Positions 53,773-62,191 of a DNA stretch of 64,000 nucleotides are shown in pieces. Source of the DNA: an uncultured beta proteobacterium (GTDB taxonomy: Bacteria > Pseudomonadota > Gammaproteobacteria > Burkholderiales > Burkholderiaceae_C); the NCBI GenBank assembly GCA_903873485.1, contig CAIQOO010000185.1, positions 62,001-126,000 on the forward strand, given 5' to 3'. The translations under genes and the position numbers were made by a program. Each line of letters opens with the position of its first letter. Within the stretch, counting starts at the first letter, position 1. The notes beneath the pieces were generated by a model that made no database searches, was not told where the DNA came from, and saw only the letters and a list, made by a program, of their open reading frames with translations.

Positions 53773-54861
53773 ATGTCATATCTCAACAAAATCACGGCGT
53801 TAAAAACGCGACTTGAGGCGATGGAGTCGCCCGCCAGACTAGATTTGCCATTCCAGCAAGGCCGCGCACCGACGCAAGCTTTTTCGGAGTTCCTGACCAA
53901 CAAAGAACAGGGCGATTGGGCAGAAAAGACATTCGCGGCAAATTTCAATCGAACACAAAGCGACATGTGGGCAGTCAAATATGGACGTTCGGAAGATTTG
54001 GTAGCCGGTGAAGATGGATTTGACAGCTATTATCAAAACTACCAAAAAGAGTTGGAAGAAATAGGCAAGAGGCCAGACCTGCTGATCTTTCAGCGTGGCT
54101 TCTTTCAAAGCGAGCATGGCGAAGCAGGAGACATTTCCAATTTGCCGCGCCAGAAGCTTGACGCACTTGTTCCCCAAGCCGCAGCAGCCATTGAAGTACG
54201 GTCAAGTGCCTTTTTGTCCAAAAAATACGATCTGGTTACGGCACGAAACCGGCAAGAAGTCGAAGTACAGATCATTGCAAAAGCCTCCCTGCTGTTAAAT
54301 GATTTCAGTCCCGAGCTTTCAACTTCGCCAGAGTGGCAACTTTATCTTGCCGAGGTGATCGCGAATGGTGTTGATGCCTCAAAAGAGTCCCCAAGGGCCT
54401 TGGGGAAGAAAAGCACGGCACGGCTGCACACGGTCAGCGCATTGACCAAAAGCATCAATGAAGGACTCAAGCGACTGCGGCAAAGAGATTTTTTGAGCAT
54501 CACGCCCAAAGCAGAGGATCTGAGCCAAGTCTATAGGTGGATACAAAAGTACGACGTACCACACCACTACTGCCAAGTCTTTTTTGATCGAGCAGTTATC
54601 TTATCTTTTGAGGATATTCTTGAAATTCTGTGTGATCCTGAAAAGGAAAATATTGACTACTTCATCGAGTCTGATGAGAAAAACCAGGGAAAAGTCACTT
54701 TCAAGATAAACGTCCAGCTCGGAAGGCAAGTCATGGATGCCGTAGAGTTGCCGCAGCATTCAAGCGCCATGAAGGAGTTGCCAAAAGGCAGATTGCTGTT
54801 TTACGTTCGTTTTGAAACTTCTCGTGCCAACCTGACGATGCCGGTGCTGGCTTATGACTGA
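53773..54861 (+). CDS. AccI-like type II restriction endonuclease
   Basis: A 362-residue protein starting MSYLNKITALKTRLE. It carries GKRPDLLIFQR and AAIEVRSSAF, a likely D...ExR form of a PD-(D/E)xK nuclease core, and VPHHYCQVFFDRAVILSFEDIL, which I associate with the AccI family (target GT/MKAC). The gene is poorer in G+C than its neighbours, a sign of transfer. It overlaps the adenine methylase by 8 bp. The family name is from memory; that it forms a restriction-modification pair is clearer. Confidence 0.7.
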   Translation: MSYLNKITALKTRLEAMESPARLDLPFQQGRAPTQAFSEFLTNKEQGDWAEKTFAANFNRTQSDMWAVKYGRSEDLVAGEDGFDSYYQNYQKELEEIGKRPDLLIFQRGFFQSEHGEAGDISNLPRQKLDALVPQAAAAIEVRSSAFLSKKYDLVTARNRQEVEVQIIAKASLLLNDFSPELSTSPEWQLYLAEVIANGVDASKESPRALGKKSTARLHTVSALTKSINEGLKRLRQRDFLSITPKAEDLSQVYRWIQKYDVPHHYCQVFFDRAVILSFEDILEILCDPEKENIDYFIESDEKNQGKVTFKINVQLGRQVMDAVELPQHSSAMKELPKGRLLFYVRFETSRANLTMPVLAYD

Positions 54862-56464
54862 TATTGAAGCATTGCAATTGGCATATTTGGGGAACAGTCC
54901 CCGTGAATACCGCCGCTCGGCCGGCCAATTTTTTACACCCCGCTGGATCGCCAATGGAATGGCAAGTTGGGTGATTGCAACCTCTCCGAGGCGAATCGTT
55001 GACCCCGCTTTTGGATTGGGAATGCTGCTCGATGCCTGTAAGCGCCAGGGTTATCAGGGGTTGCGGGTGGGATACGAGAACGATGCAGCACTTGTGAAAA
55101 TCTGGAAAGAAGCTGTTGCTGATTCAACGATTGAATTGAGTGTTACCGATTTTCTTGCCGTTACGGACAACACCATCGAGGCAGCTATTGTTAACCCGCC
55201 ATACAACAGGTTTCAAAATCGAGATTTCACTCCGCAGTTGCAACTTAGACTTTCAGAGCTTCTCGGTGAAGTCGCAAGTGGCTACACCAATCAATATGCC
55301 ATATTCATCTATTTGGTCGTATCCCGCCTGTCGCACGAGGGGCGAGCCGCATTCATTGTTCCTTCCGAGTTTTTGGCGACTGGGTATGGTGTACAGGTTA
55401 AGCGTTTCTTGAAAAAGTCCGGCCGATTGCAGCATTTGATTATTTTTGATACTGAAAGCAGAATATTTCCAGAAGCCGCTACAACAGCCTGTGTTTTGCT
55501 ATTTGGCTGCGGCATATCTCGATCGCTGAAAATTTGGCACCTGGCGGGTGAATCCGACGCTCAAAGATTTGATGCCATTTGCAAGGGTATTGATGAAACC
55601 CTGCCTAACGCTAGCATTGATGCTGCCAGTTTGGATCCCGCCGAGAATTGGCAAGGGCTTGGTTTTCCGGCGGGAGAATCAGACGGCTTTATTCCTTTGG
55701 GAACATTCGGAAAAATCCAGCGCGGCATTGCCACCGGTGCCAACGAATTTTTTGTCTTGTCGCGTTCAAAAGCGGCATCGCTGAATTTGGATAGCGCCGC
55801 TTTGGTTCCCTGCATTGCCAATGCCAATGCGGTGACTGGACAGTTATTCTCAAACCAACATTGGCGATCACTGCGCGAGCAAGATCGTTCATGTTTTTTG
55901 TTTGACGGCATTGCCTCGAAGCTGGCATCTGCACAGGCCTACGTCGCCAAGGGAGAGCGCCAAAACTTCCATCAGCGCTACCTGACAAGTACCAGACAGC
56001 CGTGGTATCGCCTGGAGAGTCGAAATGTAGCCCCACTGTTGCTGGCTGTTTTTGGACGGCAGGGGTTCAGGGTCATCCTCAACAGAAGCGATGCGGTCAA
56101 TCTGACGGCATTTCATGGTTTTCACCCAAAGCCTGGCTATCAACAATTGGTGGAGATCATTTGGCTCTATTTCCAAACCGCCATCGCACATGTCAACTAT
56201 TCATCCCGGCAGCGCGCCTACGGTGACGGACTCAAGAAACTCGAACCGGGCGATTGGTCAAAGCTGCTGGTTCCCGATTGGCGTGGTTGGGATGCCGATT
56301 CCATTGATTTGGCTCTCAAACTTGCAAAGGATGCCATGACGTGCAGTGAAGATCAGTTGGGTATTGTTCTGCAATCCATGGAGGCATTGGTCCGGAAAAA
56401 CTTGAGTCACCACGTTGCTGATTTGCCAAAACGAACTGTGGGCGAGCAGCTCTGCCTGGTCTGA
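54854..56464 (+). CDS. Type II adenine-N6 DNA methyltransferase
   Basis: A 536-residue methylase of the gamma class. RSAGQFFTPRWIANGMASWV and RRIVDPAFGLGMLLDA form the SAM motif, and AAIVNPPYNRF is the catalytic NPPY motif of N6-adenine enzymes. The C-terminal half (about 300-536) should recognise the target. It would protect host DNA from the endonuclease whose gene it overlaps. The start at 54854 gives MTDIEALQLAYLG. Codon use is less G+C-rich than in the flanking genes. Confidence 0.88.
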   Translation: MTDIEALQLAYLGNSPREYRRSAGQFFTPRWIANGMASWVIATSPRRIVDPAFGLGMLLDACKRQGYQGLRVGYENDAALVKIWKEAVADSTIELSVTDFLAVTDNTIEAAIVNPPYNRFQNRDFTPQLQLRLSELLGEVASGYTNQYAIFIYLVVSRLSHEGRAAFIVPSEFLATGYGVQVKRFLKKSGRLQHLIIFDTESRIFPEAATTACVLLFGCGISRSLKIWHLAGESDAQRFDAICKGIDETLPNASIDAASLDPAENWQGLGFPAGESDGFIPLGTFGKIQRGIATGANEFFVLSRSKAASLNLDSAALVPCIANANAVTGQLFSNQHWRSLREQDRSCFLFDGIASKLASAQAYVAKGERQNFHQRYLTSTRQPWYRLESRNVAPLLLAVFGRQGFRVILNRSDAVNLTAFHGFHPKPGYQQLVEIIWLYFQTAIAHVNYSSRQRAYGDGLKKLEPGDWSKLLVPDWRGWDADSIDLALKLAKDAMTCSEDQLGIVLQSMEALVRKNLSHHVADLPKRTVGEQLCLV

Positions 56465-56536
56465 CTTACAAGACTGGTGAAGTGGCGTTAAAGGTCACCG
56501 CGCCGGCTTGATGCGCCAGTACAACGCTGGCAACAC

Positions 56537-56554
56537 CGGCGAATCGGTTCGCCG
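56537..56554. other. Short perfect hairpin after the methylase gene
   Basis: CGGCGAA pairs with TTCGCCG around TCGG. It lies 73 bp after the methylase stop and has no T run, so it is at best an mRNA end structure. The gap 56465-56681 has no other visible feature. Confidence 0.3.
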
Positions 56555-56681
56555 ATTAATGGCGGGATAATGCGCGGTGTGTGGCACGCGTTTTGCGTGA
56601 TGCAAACATCACCGACATCAAGCACTTTTGATACAGGTCGCGCCACAATCCCAGTTTGTTTTTAACCCCCAAGGAGACGCC

Positions 56682-57323
56682 ATGGTCACTTCTAACAAAG
56701 CCCCAAGCAAGACGGCAGCAACTGACAAAGCTGCGCCGAAAAAGGCAAGCGCTGCCAAAACCGCCGCAGCCGCAACACCGGCGACCAAGCCAGCGCCCGC
56801 AAAATCTGAGGCAGTCAACAACCCGACTGTCGCCAAAAAGATGGATGCACCTGTTGCTGCTGCCGCACCTGCCCCTGCCCCTGCCGCTGCTGCACCAGCG
56901 CCGGCCCCGGTTGCCGTTGCACCAGCACCTGTAGTTGCTGCGCCAGCACCGGCCCCGGTCGCCGTTGCACCGGCACCTGTAGCTGCTGCACCAGCACGTG
57001 CCCCGGTTGCCGTTGCACCAGCACCGGCACCAGCACCAGCACCTGCTGCGCCAGCACCAGTACCTGAAGTCGCCACGGCAAAAGCCGACATCGAGCCGCC
57101 AGCAATAAAACAAGCCCTCAGCAAGACACCGGTTACCCCGGTCCCGGCATCAGCCGCAATCGCCACCGTGTTGACCACCGAAAAGCGTAACCAATACATC
57201 GCCGTCGCCGCTTTTCATATTGCCGAACTTCGCGGTTTTGCCTCCGGCGACCCGTTAAACGACTGGCTGGCCGCCGAAGCCGAAGTGGACCGGCTGATCG
57301 CCAGCGGCCACACTTTCGACTAG
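56682..57323 (+). CDS. DUF2934 protein with Ala/Pro repeats
   Basis: A 213-residue protein. A Lys/Ala-rich N-terminus (residues 1-60, KTAATDKAAPKKASAAKT) is followed by a long Ala/Pro/Val segment (about 60-130) built from 16-residue units like APAPVAVAPAPVVAA. The C-terminus (YIAVAAFHIAELRGFASGD then PLNDWLAAEAEVDRLI) is a DUF2934 domain, function unknown. AAGGAGACGCC precedes ATG 56682. The basic Ala/Lys/Pro part resembles histone-H1-like proteins, so DNA binding is possible. Confidence 0.75.
   Translation: MVTSNKAPSKTAATDKAAPKKASAAKTAAAATPATKPAPAKSEAVNNPTVAKKMDAPVAAAAPAPAPAAAAPAPAPVAVAPAPVVAAPAPAPVAVAPAPVAAAPARAPVAVAPAPAPAPAPAAPAPVPEVATAKADIEPPAIKQALSKTPVTPVPASAAIATVLTTEKRNQYIAVAAFHIAELRGFASGDPLNDWLAAEAEVDRLIASGHTFD
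56898..57041 (+). repeat. 48-bp tandem coding repeat (about 3 units)
   Basis: Units at 56898-56945, 56946-56993 and 56994-57041 (the last diverging at its end) encode APAPVAVAPAPVVAAP-like blocks of 16 residues. The units differ by a few substitutions, so they are not a recent expansion, but they could still change number by slippage. Confidence 0.8.
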
Positions 57324-57324
57324 C

Positions 57325-57744
57325 TCAGCCAACAATACTGCGCATCCACGGCGGCAGTTCAATCGCTTTTTGCTTGGGGAAGTCCACCCAGATGGTGGTG
57401 GCTCCGCCTGCCGCGTAAATCAGGTCCGGCTGGTCGGCCACTTCCATGGTGGCCCAGGTCTCAAAGGTGGTGCGGGCAGCATCGCTGGCATACATCTTGA
57501 CCAGCACATCCCCCGGGTACTCCAACTGCTTGTAAAAGTTGCAAAAAGCGTTGATGATCACCGGACCTTCACCCAGCGGATTGGGCATGCCGCCAATGGC
57601 GCGCAACCAGTCAATCCGCACCGTTTCCAGGTACCTGAAATAGGTGGTGTTGTTGACATGCCCCATGGCATCCATGTCACCCCAGCGGATCGGGATCAAG
57701 GTTTCAAACACCAGTTTCTTGTTGTCTGGAATGTCAAATTTCAT
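57325..57744 (-). CDS. Hotdog-fold acyl-CoA thioesterase
   Basis: A 139-residue single-hotdog thioesterase. IPIRWGDMDAMGHVNNTTYFRYLE carries the catalytic Asp region of 4-hydroxybenzoyl-CoA/YbgC-type enzymes, followed by the long helix. It would hydrolyse an acyl-CoA; the substrate cannot be told. The start at 57744 follows AGGAAAAAAC. It ends 1 bp from the converging DUF2934 gene. Confidence 0.9.
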   Translation of the reverse strand: MKFDIPDNKKLVFETLIPIRWGDMDAMGHVNNTTYFRYLETVRIDWLRAIGGMPNPLGEGPVIINAFCNFYKQLEYPGDVLVKMYASDAARTTFETWATMEVADQPDLIYAAGGATTIWVDFPKQKAIELPPWMRSIVG

Positions 57745-57777
57745 GTTTTTTCCTGAGTTGCAAACAACTGTTGGCTG

Positions 57778-58338
57778 CTATCTGGTGTTCTTGGGCTGCC
57801 CCGACCAGTTGATCGTATCGGCAACAAACACCTCCATCACCAGCAGCGCTGCGCCATGCCAAACAAACACCGAGCGGCGCGCCGGAAAGGCCGCGCGCAC
57901 GCTGCGCTGACCGGTTGCCGCCTGCCAGCAAGCCTGGACATGACGCTGCAATCGGCTCCCCTGCGCCAGCCGGGCAAACGCCAACTGGCTGCGCACCATG
58001 CCGGCACGATTGAACAACACATCGGCCAGCGGCCGCGAACCCAGCCCGCGCAGCGAACGCCAGGCACCGACTGAATCGACATGCCGGGTCACGCTGCGGG
58101 CAAATACCAGCGGAACGTCATCCACCCGCAACAGCACTTCGCGGGCATAACCGGCGCGCCCACCAGCGCTGCCCAGTGCCCGGGCCTCATCAACCGTCAG
58201 CGACTGGCGGCGCTGGTTCAAGACTTGTACCGTAAAGCGCTCGCCGGTAGCAGCCAGACGCGCACTCAGCGAGCCGGGTGCCTGCAGCCAGCGGCGCAGC
58301 TTGCCGCGTACCGGATTACGTTGCGACCAGCGCGTCAT
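57778..58338 (-). CDS. ubiC: Chorismate pyruvate-lyase
   Basis: A 186-residue enzyme converting chorismate to 4-hydroxybenzoate and pyruvate, the first step of ubiquinone synthesis. VQVLNQRRQSLTVDEARALG, REVLLRVDDVPLVFARSV and LGSRPLADVLF are UbiC-type blocks, with the active-site Arg in the second and Glu in the first or second. ATG 58338 overlaps the EamA gene stop by 4 bp. The resemblance is moderate, as usual for this fast-evolving family. Confidence 0.8.
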   Translation of the reverse strand: MTRWSQRNPVRGKLRRWLQAPGSLSARLAATGERFTVQVLNQRRQSLTVDEARALGSAGGRAGYAREVLLRVDDVPLVFARSVTRHVDSVGAWRSLRGLGSRPLADVLFNRAGMVRSQLAFARLAQGSRLQRHVQACWQAATGQRSVRAAFPARRSVFVWHGAALLVMEVFVADTINWSGQPKNTR

Positions 58339-59279
58339 CGGTGCGCCTGAATCGATGCCAATATGCCCAACGTGAACAGCAGCGCGGCCAGCCACTGCGC
58401 CGCAGCCGGCCAGACGCCACCCCAGGCAAACGAATAGAGCAGACCAAACAGCGTCTCGCTGACGATCAGTTGGCCGCACAAACTGACGCTCAATTGCTGG
58501 CTGGCCAGGTTCCACAAGATGCTGGCGGCCCAGCCTGCACCAATCCCGGTTACTATACAAACAATAGCTGTCAGCGCAATGCCATCAAGGGCTAGAAGCA
58601 CTTTTGGCTCTGAACCGGTAAACAGCCACAGCAGCAGCGCGCCCAGGCCGGTGGCAATGCCAATCCAGTTGGTCCACTCGGTCGCGCTGATTTCCGGGTG
58701 GCGTTTCAGCCAGGCTGCATTGAGCAGCGCAAAAGCCGTCCAGCTCAGCATGGCGGCCACCGCCAGCGCCACGCCCCACCAAAAGTCTTTGCCGTCAACT
58801 GGCAGCCGGGCCGCGTTCGACAGTGACGCGTGCATCATCAGCGCCAGTCCGGCGGCCGTCAACAGCAGGCCCGGCAGCAGCGCTGACCACTTCAGGCCCA
58901 GCGGCTTGCCCAGCAGCATGACCCAGATTGGAATGGTGCCAATGATCAGCGTCGGGACTTCGGAGCCGGCCGCATGGATGGCTTGCGCCAGCAGCAAATA
59001 GTAGCCGGTAGCCCCGAGCAGGCTCAAGCCCAGAGCGCTTGCCGCCTGGCGCCAGGTCGGCATGGCGTGGCGACTGCGGGCCAGCAGCATGGCCAGCGCG
59101 GCGATGGCCCCAAAACTGACAAAACGACCGGCCGTCAGGTCAACCGAAGACAGGCCTGGCGTCATGCGTGGCGCCACAAACACCATGCCCCACAGGGCGC
59201 CGGCCAACAGCCCGGCGGCAATGCCGCTCCACAGCCCAAGCGGGTTGGCAGACAGGGTTTTAGACACCAAAGCCGTCAT
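58335..59279 (-). CDS. EamA/DMT-family transporter
   Basis: A 314-residue inner-membrane protein with about ten membrane segments in two EamA halves (GIAAGLLAGALWGMVFVAP; FWWGVALAVAAMLSWTAFALLNAAW). Such transporters export amino acids or other small metabolites; the substrate is unknown. Its start overlaps the upstream SDR gene by 20 bp and its end overlaps ubiC, so SDR-EamA-ubiC are probably one transcript. A dispersed repeat copy lies at 58550-58610. Confidence 0.88.
   Translation of the reverse strand: MTALVSKTLSANPLGLWSGIAAGLLAGALWGMVFVAPRMTPGLSSVDLTAGRFVSFGAIAALAMLLARSRHAMPTWRQAASALGLSLLGATGYYLLLAQAIHAAGSEVPTLIIGTIPIWVMLLGKPLGLKWSALLPGLLLTAAGLALMMHASLSNAARLPVDGKDFWWGVALAVAAMLSWTAFALLNAAWLKRHPEISATEWTNWIGIATGLGALLLWLFTGSEPKVLLALDGIALTAIVCIVTGIGAGWAASILWNLASQQLSVSLCGQLIVSETLFGLLYSFAWGGVWPAAAQWLAALLFTLGILASIQAHR
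58550..58610 (+). repeat. Dispersed GGGCT element, copy 12 (inside EamA gene)
   Basis: AGCT-GTCA-GCGC-N11-GGGCT-ag-AAGC, antisense to the gene, encoding SEPKVLLALDGIALTAIVCI. It spans the end of a loop and the start of a membrane segment. Confidence 0.82.
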
Positions 59280-60042
59280 CGGCAGAAATCACGGCACCGT
59301 TGATGAAATGGCTTTGGTCCGAACACAGCATGACGATCAGCGCATCAAGGTCCTGCGGCTGGCCGACCCGCTTGCGCGGCAGCAGTTGCAGCAGTTTTTG
59401 CCCGGCATCGGTCTGCCAGTGCGCATGGTTGAGTTCGGTGTCGATGTAGCCTGGGCAAATGGCGTTGACGTTGATGCCAAACTTGCCCCATTCCAGCGCC
59501 ATGGCACGGGTCATCTGAATCACCGCCGCCTTGCTCATGGCATACACCCCGATCTTGGGCAGCACCCGCAAACCGGCCATGGAAGCCACATTGACAATGC
59601 GCCCGCCGGTAAAGCTGCCCGGCGCTGCGCCTTGTGCGCGCGCCAGCATGCGTTTGCCGACCTCTTGCGCGACAAAAAAAGCGCCTTTGACGTTGGTGTC
59701 AAACATGAAATCATAGTCATCTGCGCTGACATCCTGCAGACGCTGGGTGGTACTGACACCCGAGTTGTTGACCAGAATGTCGATCGAGCCGACCTCGGTC
59801 TCGGCATGGGCTACCGCCGACTTGATTGAATCGTGATCGGTCACATCCAGCGCGATGACATGGGCATCGCCCCCGTCGCCGTCAATCTGGGCGCGCAAGT
59901 CCTTGAGTTTTTCAATGCGTCGGCTGGCCAGCACCACGGCGGCACCGGCCCCTGCCATGGTGCGGGCAAACTGGGCACCCAACCCACTGGAGGCCCCGGT
60001 GATAAAAGCCACCCGGCCCGACAAGTCAATGCTGTAAGCCAT
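59260..60042 (-). CDS. SDR-family oxidoreductase
   Basis: A 260-residue short-chain dehydrogenase. TGASSGLGAQFA binds NAD(P), NNSGV is the NNAG equivalent, and the catalytic Ser is in VASMAGLRV and the Tyr-Lys in YAMSKAAV. The substrate is unknown; such genes near an ETF-ubiquinone oxidoreductase often serve fatty-acid or branched-chain oxidation. AAGGAGA lies before ATG 60042. A TetR-type palindrome lies 23 bp upstream. It overlaps the EamA gene by 20 bp. Confidence 0.9.
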   Translation of the reverse strand: MAYSIDLSGRVAFITGASSGLGAQFARTMAGAGAAVVLASRRIEKLKDLRAQIDGDGGDAHVIALDVTDHDSIKSAVAHAETEVGSIDILVNNSGVSTTQRLQDVSADDYDFMFDTNVKGAFFVAQEVGKRMLARAQGAAPGSFTGGRIVNVASMAGLRVLPKIGVYAMSKAAVIQMTRAMALEWGKFGINVNAICPGYIDTELNHAHWQTDAGQKLLQLLPRKRVGQPQDLDALIVMLCSDQSHFINGAVISADDGFGV

Positions 60043-60064
60043 ATTGAATCTCCTTGATGTTATG

Positions 60065-60084
60065 AATAGAACGACCGTTCTATT
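60065..60084. promoter_or_regulatory. TetR-type operator palindrome
   Basis: AATAGAACG and CGTTCTATT form perfect 9-bp arms around AC. This is the size and symmetry of a TetR/AcrR-family operator. It lies 23 bp upstream of the SDR start and 233 bp before the ETF-ubiquinone oxidoreductase gene. The regulator gene is not in the window. Confidence 0.7.
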
Positions 60085-60163
60085 ATGTGCATTTTCGGTG
60101 CCCCTAAAATTACGTTTTGTATTAGACAATCCAATCCGTCAACTTTCATGGACTCACGCCCAC

Positions 60164-60246
60164 CCCAAATGATGAAACCGGTCGCCCTGAGCGCAGTCGA
60201 AGGGCATGCGGTTCGACCCTGGGACAAGCTCAGGACAGGGCAAGCT
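60164..60246. repeat. REP-like paired palindrome, copy 3 (diverged)
   Basis: It starts CCCCAAATGATGAAACCG like the other two copies, then GGTCGCCCTGAGCGCAGTCGAAGGGC in diverged form and a second inverted half with GACAAGCTCAGGAC. It lies between the SDR and ETF-ubiquinone oxidoreductase genes. Confidence 0.75.
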
Positions 60247-60316
60247 CACAGCGCGCAAGCCTTGGCCGGTTCCGCACAATAAACATCCAACAATCAGCTA
60301 GAAAGAGAGAATCACC

Positions 60317-62008
60317 ATGACCAATGAGGAAATCCTGGCCGAGTTTGGCCCCCGCGAGTCGATGGAATACGACGTTGTCGTTGTCGGCGGTGGACCCGCT
60401 GGCCTGGCAACGGCGATCCGGCTCAAGCAACTTGCCAGCGAAAAAGGCCAGGACATCTCTGTTGTGGTGCTGGAAAAAGGCTCCGAGCCGGGTGCCCACA
60501 TTTTGTCGGGCGCGGTGCTTGACCCGCAATCGCTTTCCGAGCTGTTCCCCGACTGGAAGGCCAGGGGTGCCCCGTTGAACCAGCCAGTTACCGATGAGGC
60601 GATGCTGTTTTTGTCGGAAACTACCGGCTACCGCACGCCCAATATGCTGCTGCCCAAGTGCAGCCAGAACCACGGCAACTACATCATCAGCCTGGGGGCG
60701 CTGACACGCTGGCTGGCGGCCCAGGCAGAGAGTCTCGGTGTTGAGATCTTTCCCGGATTTGCCGCAGCCGAAGTGCTTTATACCGAAGCCGGTGCCGTCA
60801 AAGGTGTCGCCACCGGCAACATGGGTGTCGGCAAGGACGGCAAGCCGGGCGAGGCTTTTCAGATCGGCATGGAACTGCTGGGCAAATACACCATTTTTGC
60901 CGAAGGTTCGCGTGGCCACTTGGGCAAACAGTTGATTGCCCGCTACCAGCTTGATGCCGGCTGTGACCCGCAAAGCTACGGCATTGGCATCAAGGAGCTA
61001 TGGGAAGTCGAGCCAGCGCGCCATGAACCCGGCCTGGTGCTGCACACGGCCGGCTGGCCGATGGACGATGCCACTTATGGCGGCTCTTTCATGTACCACA
61101 TGGAAGACAACAAAATTGCCATGGGCTTCATCACCGGCCTGAACTACAGCAACCCCTACCTTAGCCCATTTGAAGAATTCCAGCGCTGGAAAACCCACCC
61201 CAACATCCGCTGGTATCTGGAAAACGCAGCAGGCGAAGTCACTGCCAAGCGGCTCGCCTACGGTGCCCGCGCCATCACCGCTGGCGGCCTGATGTCGCTG
61301 CCCAAGACGGTGTTTGCGGGCGGTGCGCTGGTGGGCTGCGATGCCGGCTTTTTGAATGTCAGCCGCATCAAGGGCAGCCACGCCGCCATCAAGTCGGGCA
61401 TGCTGGCGGCAGAGGCGGCTTATGAGGCCGTCACCGCCGGTCGCGCCCAGGACGAGCTGGCGGCTTACCCGCAAGCGTTTGAGCAAAGCTGGCTCTATCT
61501 CGAACTCAACAAATCGCGCAATTTCAAGTCCTGGTTCAAATACGGCCTGCGTGTCGGCACGCTGATGAATGGGCTGGAGCAGTTTGGCTTGGGCGGCGCC
61601 ATGCCCTGGACCATCCGCCGCGACAAGCCCGACCATGCCTACCTGAAACCAGCCGCCGAGTGCCAGCCGATTGAGTACCCGAAACCCGATGGCAAACTGA
61701 CTTTTGACCGCTTGAGCAGCGTCTTCATCAGCAGCGCCAACCACGAAGAAAACCAGCCGGCGCACCTGACACTCAAGGATGCCTCGGTGCCGGTCAGCAT
61801 CAACCTGGCCAAATACGCCGGACCAGAGGCCCGCTACTGCCCGGCCGGGGTCTATGAATTTGTCAAGAACGACAACGGCACCGACCGCCTGCAGATCAAC
61901 GCCGCCAACTGTGTGCATTGCAAAACCTGCGACATCAAGGACCCGACACAAAACATTGTCTGGGTCACGCCCGAGGGCGGCGGCGGGCCGAATTACTCGA
62001 TCATGTAG
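60317..62008 (+). CDS. Electron transfer flavoprotein-ubiquinone oxidoreductase
   Basis: A 563-residue membrane-associated enzyme passing electrons from ETF (fatty-acid and amino-acid oxidation) to ubiquinone. The N-terminal FAD motif is DVVVVGGGPAGLATAIRLK. GSRGHLGKQLI and GLNYSNPYLSPFEEFQRWK are conserved blocks. The C-terminal 4Fe-4S module has CPAGVYEF, then NAANCVHCKTCDIKDPTQNI with three cysteines. Length is normal for the bacterial enzyme. ATG 60317 follows AAAGAGAG. Confidence 0.96.
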   Translation: MTNEEILAEFGPRESMEYDVVVVGGGPAGLATAIRLKQLASEKGQDISVVVLEKGSEPGAHILSGAVLDPQSLSELFPDWKARGAPLNQPVTDEAMLFLSETTGYRTPNMLLPKCSQNHGNYIISLGALTRWLAAQAESLGVEIFPGFAAAEVLYTEAGAVKGVATGNMGVGKDGKPGEAFQIGMELLGKYTIFAEGSRGHLGKQLIARYQLDAGCDPQSYGIGIKELWEVEPARHEPGLVLHTAGWPMDDATYGGSFMYHMEDNKIAMGFITGLNYSNPYLSPFEEFQRWKTHPNIRWYLENAAGEVTAKRLAYGARAITAGGLMSLPKTVFAGGALVGCDAGFLNVSRIKGSHAAIKSGMLAAEAAYEAVTAGRAQDELAAYPQAFEQSWLYLELNKSRNFKSWFKYGLRVGTLMNGLEQFGLGGAMPWTIRRDKPDHAYLKPAAECQPIEYPKPDGKLTFDRLSSVFISSANHEENQPAHLTLKDASVPVSINLAKYAGPEARYCPAGVYEFVKNDNGTDRLQINAANCVHCKTCDIKDPTQNIVWVTPEGGGGPNYSIM

Positions 62009-62146
62009 CAGCCCGGTCAGGGCTGGCCCACATCATGGTGATCAGCCGGGTAAAAATTTTGAGATGGGGCATGGTTTCTTCCTGAAAAAGTTGTTGGGTT
62101 GCTGCGCGCCATGAAGTTGGCAAACATCTGGTGACCATAAATATGC

Positions 62147-62174
62147 TTGCATTGGTAATATGTAGGCTTATTAA
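62147..62174 (+). promoter_or_regulatory. Possible promoter of the VapBC-like operon
   Basis: TTGCAT (62147-62152) and TATTAA (62169-62174) are 16 bp apart, 18 bp before the antitoxin ATG, with GAGG between. The fit is fair and unproven. The rest of the gap 62009-62191 holds a small AGCCC/GGGCT stem after the ETF-ubiquinone oxidoreductase stop. Confidence 0.4.
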
Positions 62175-62191
62175 ATCTTTTGAGGTCCATC

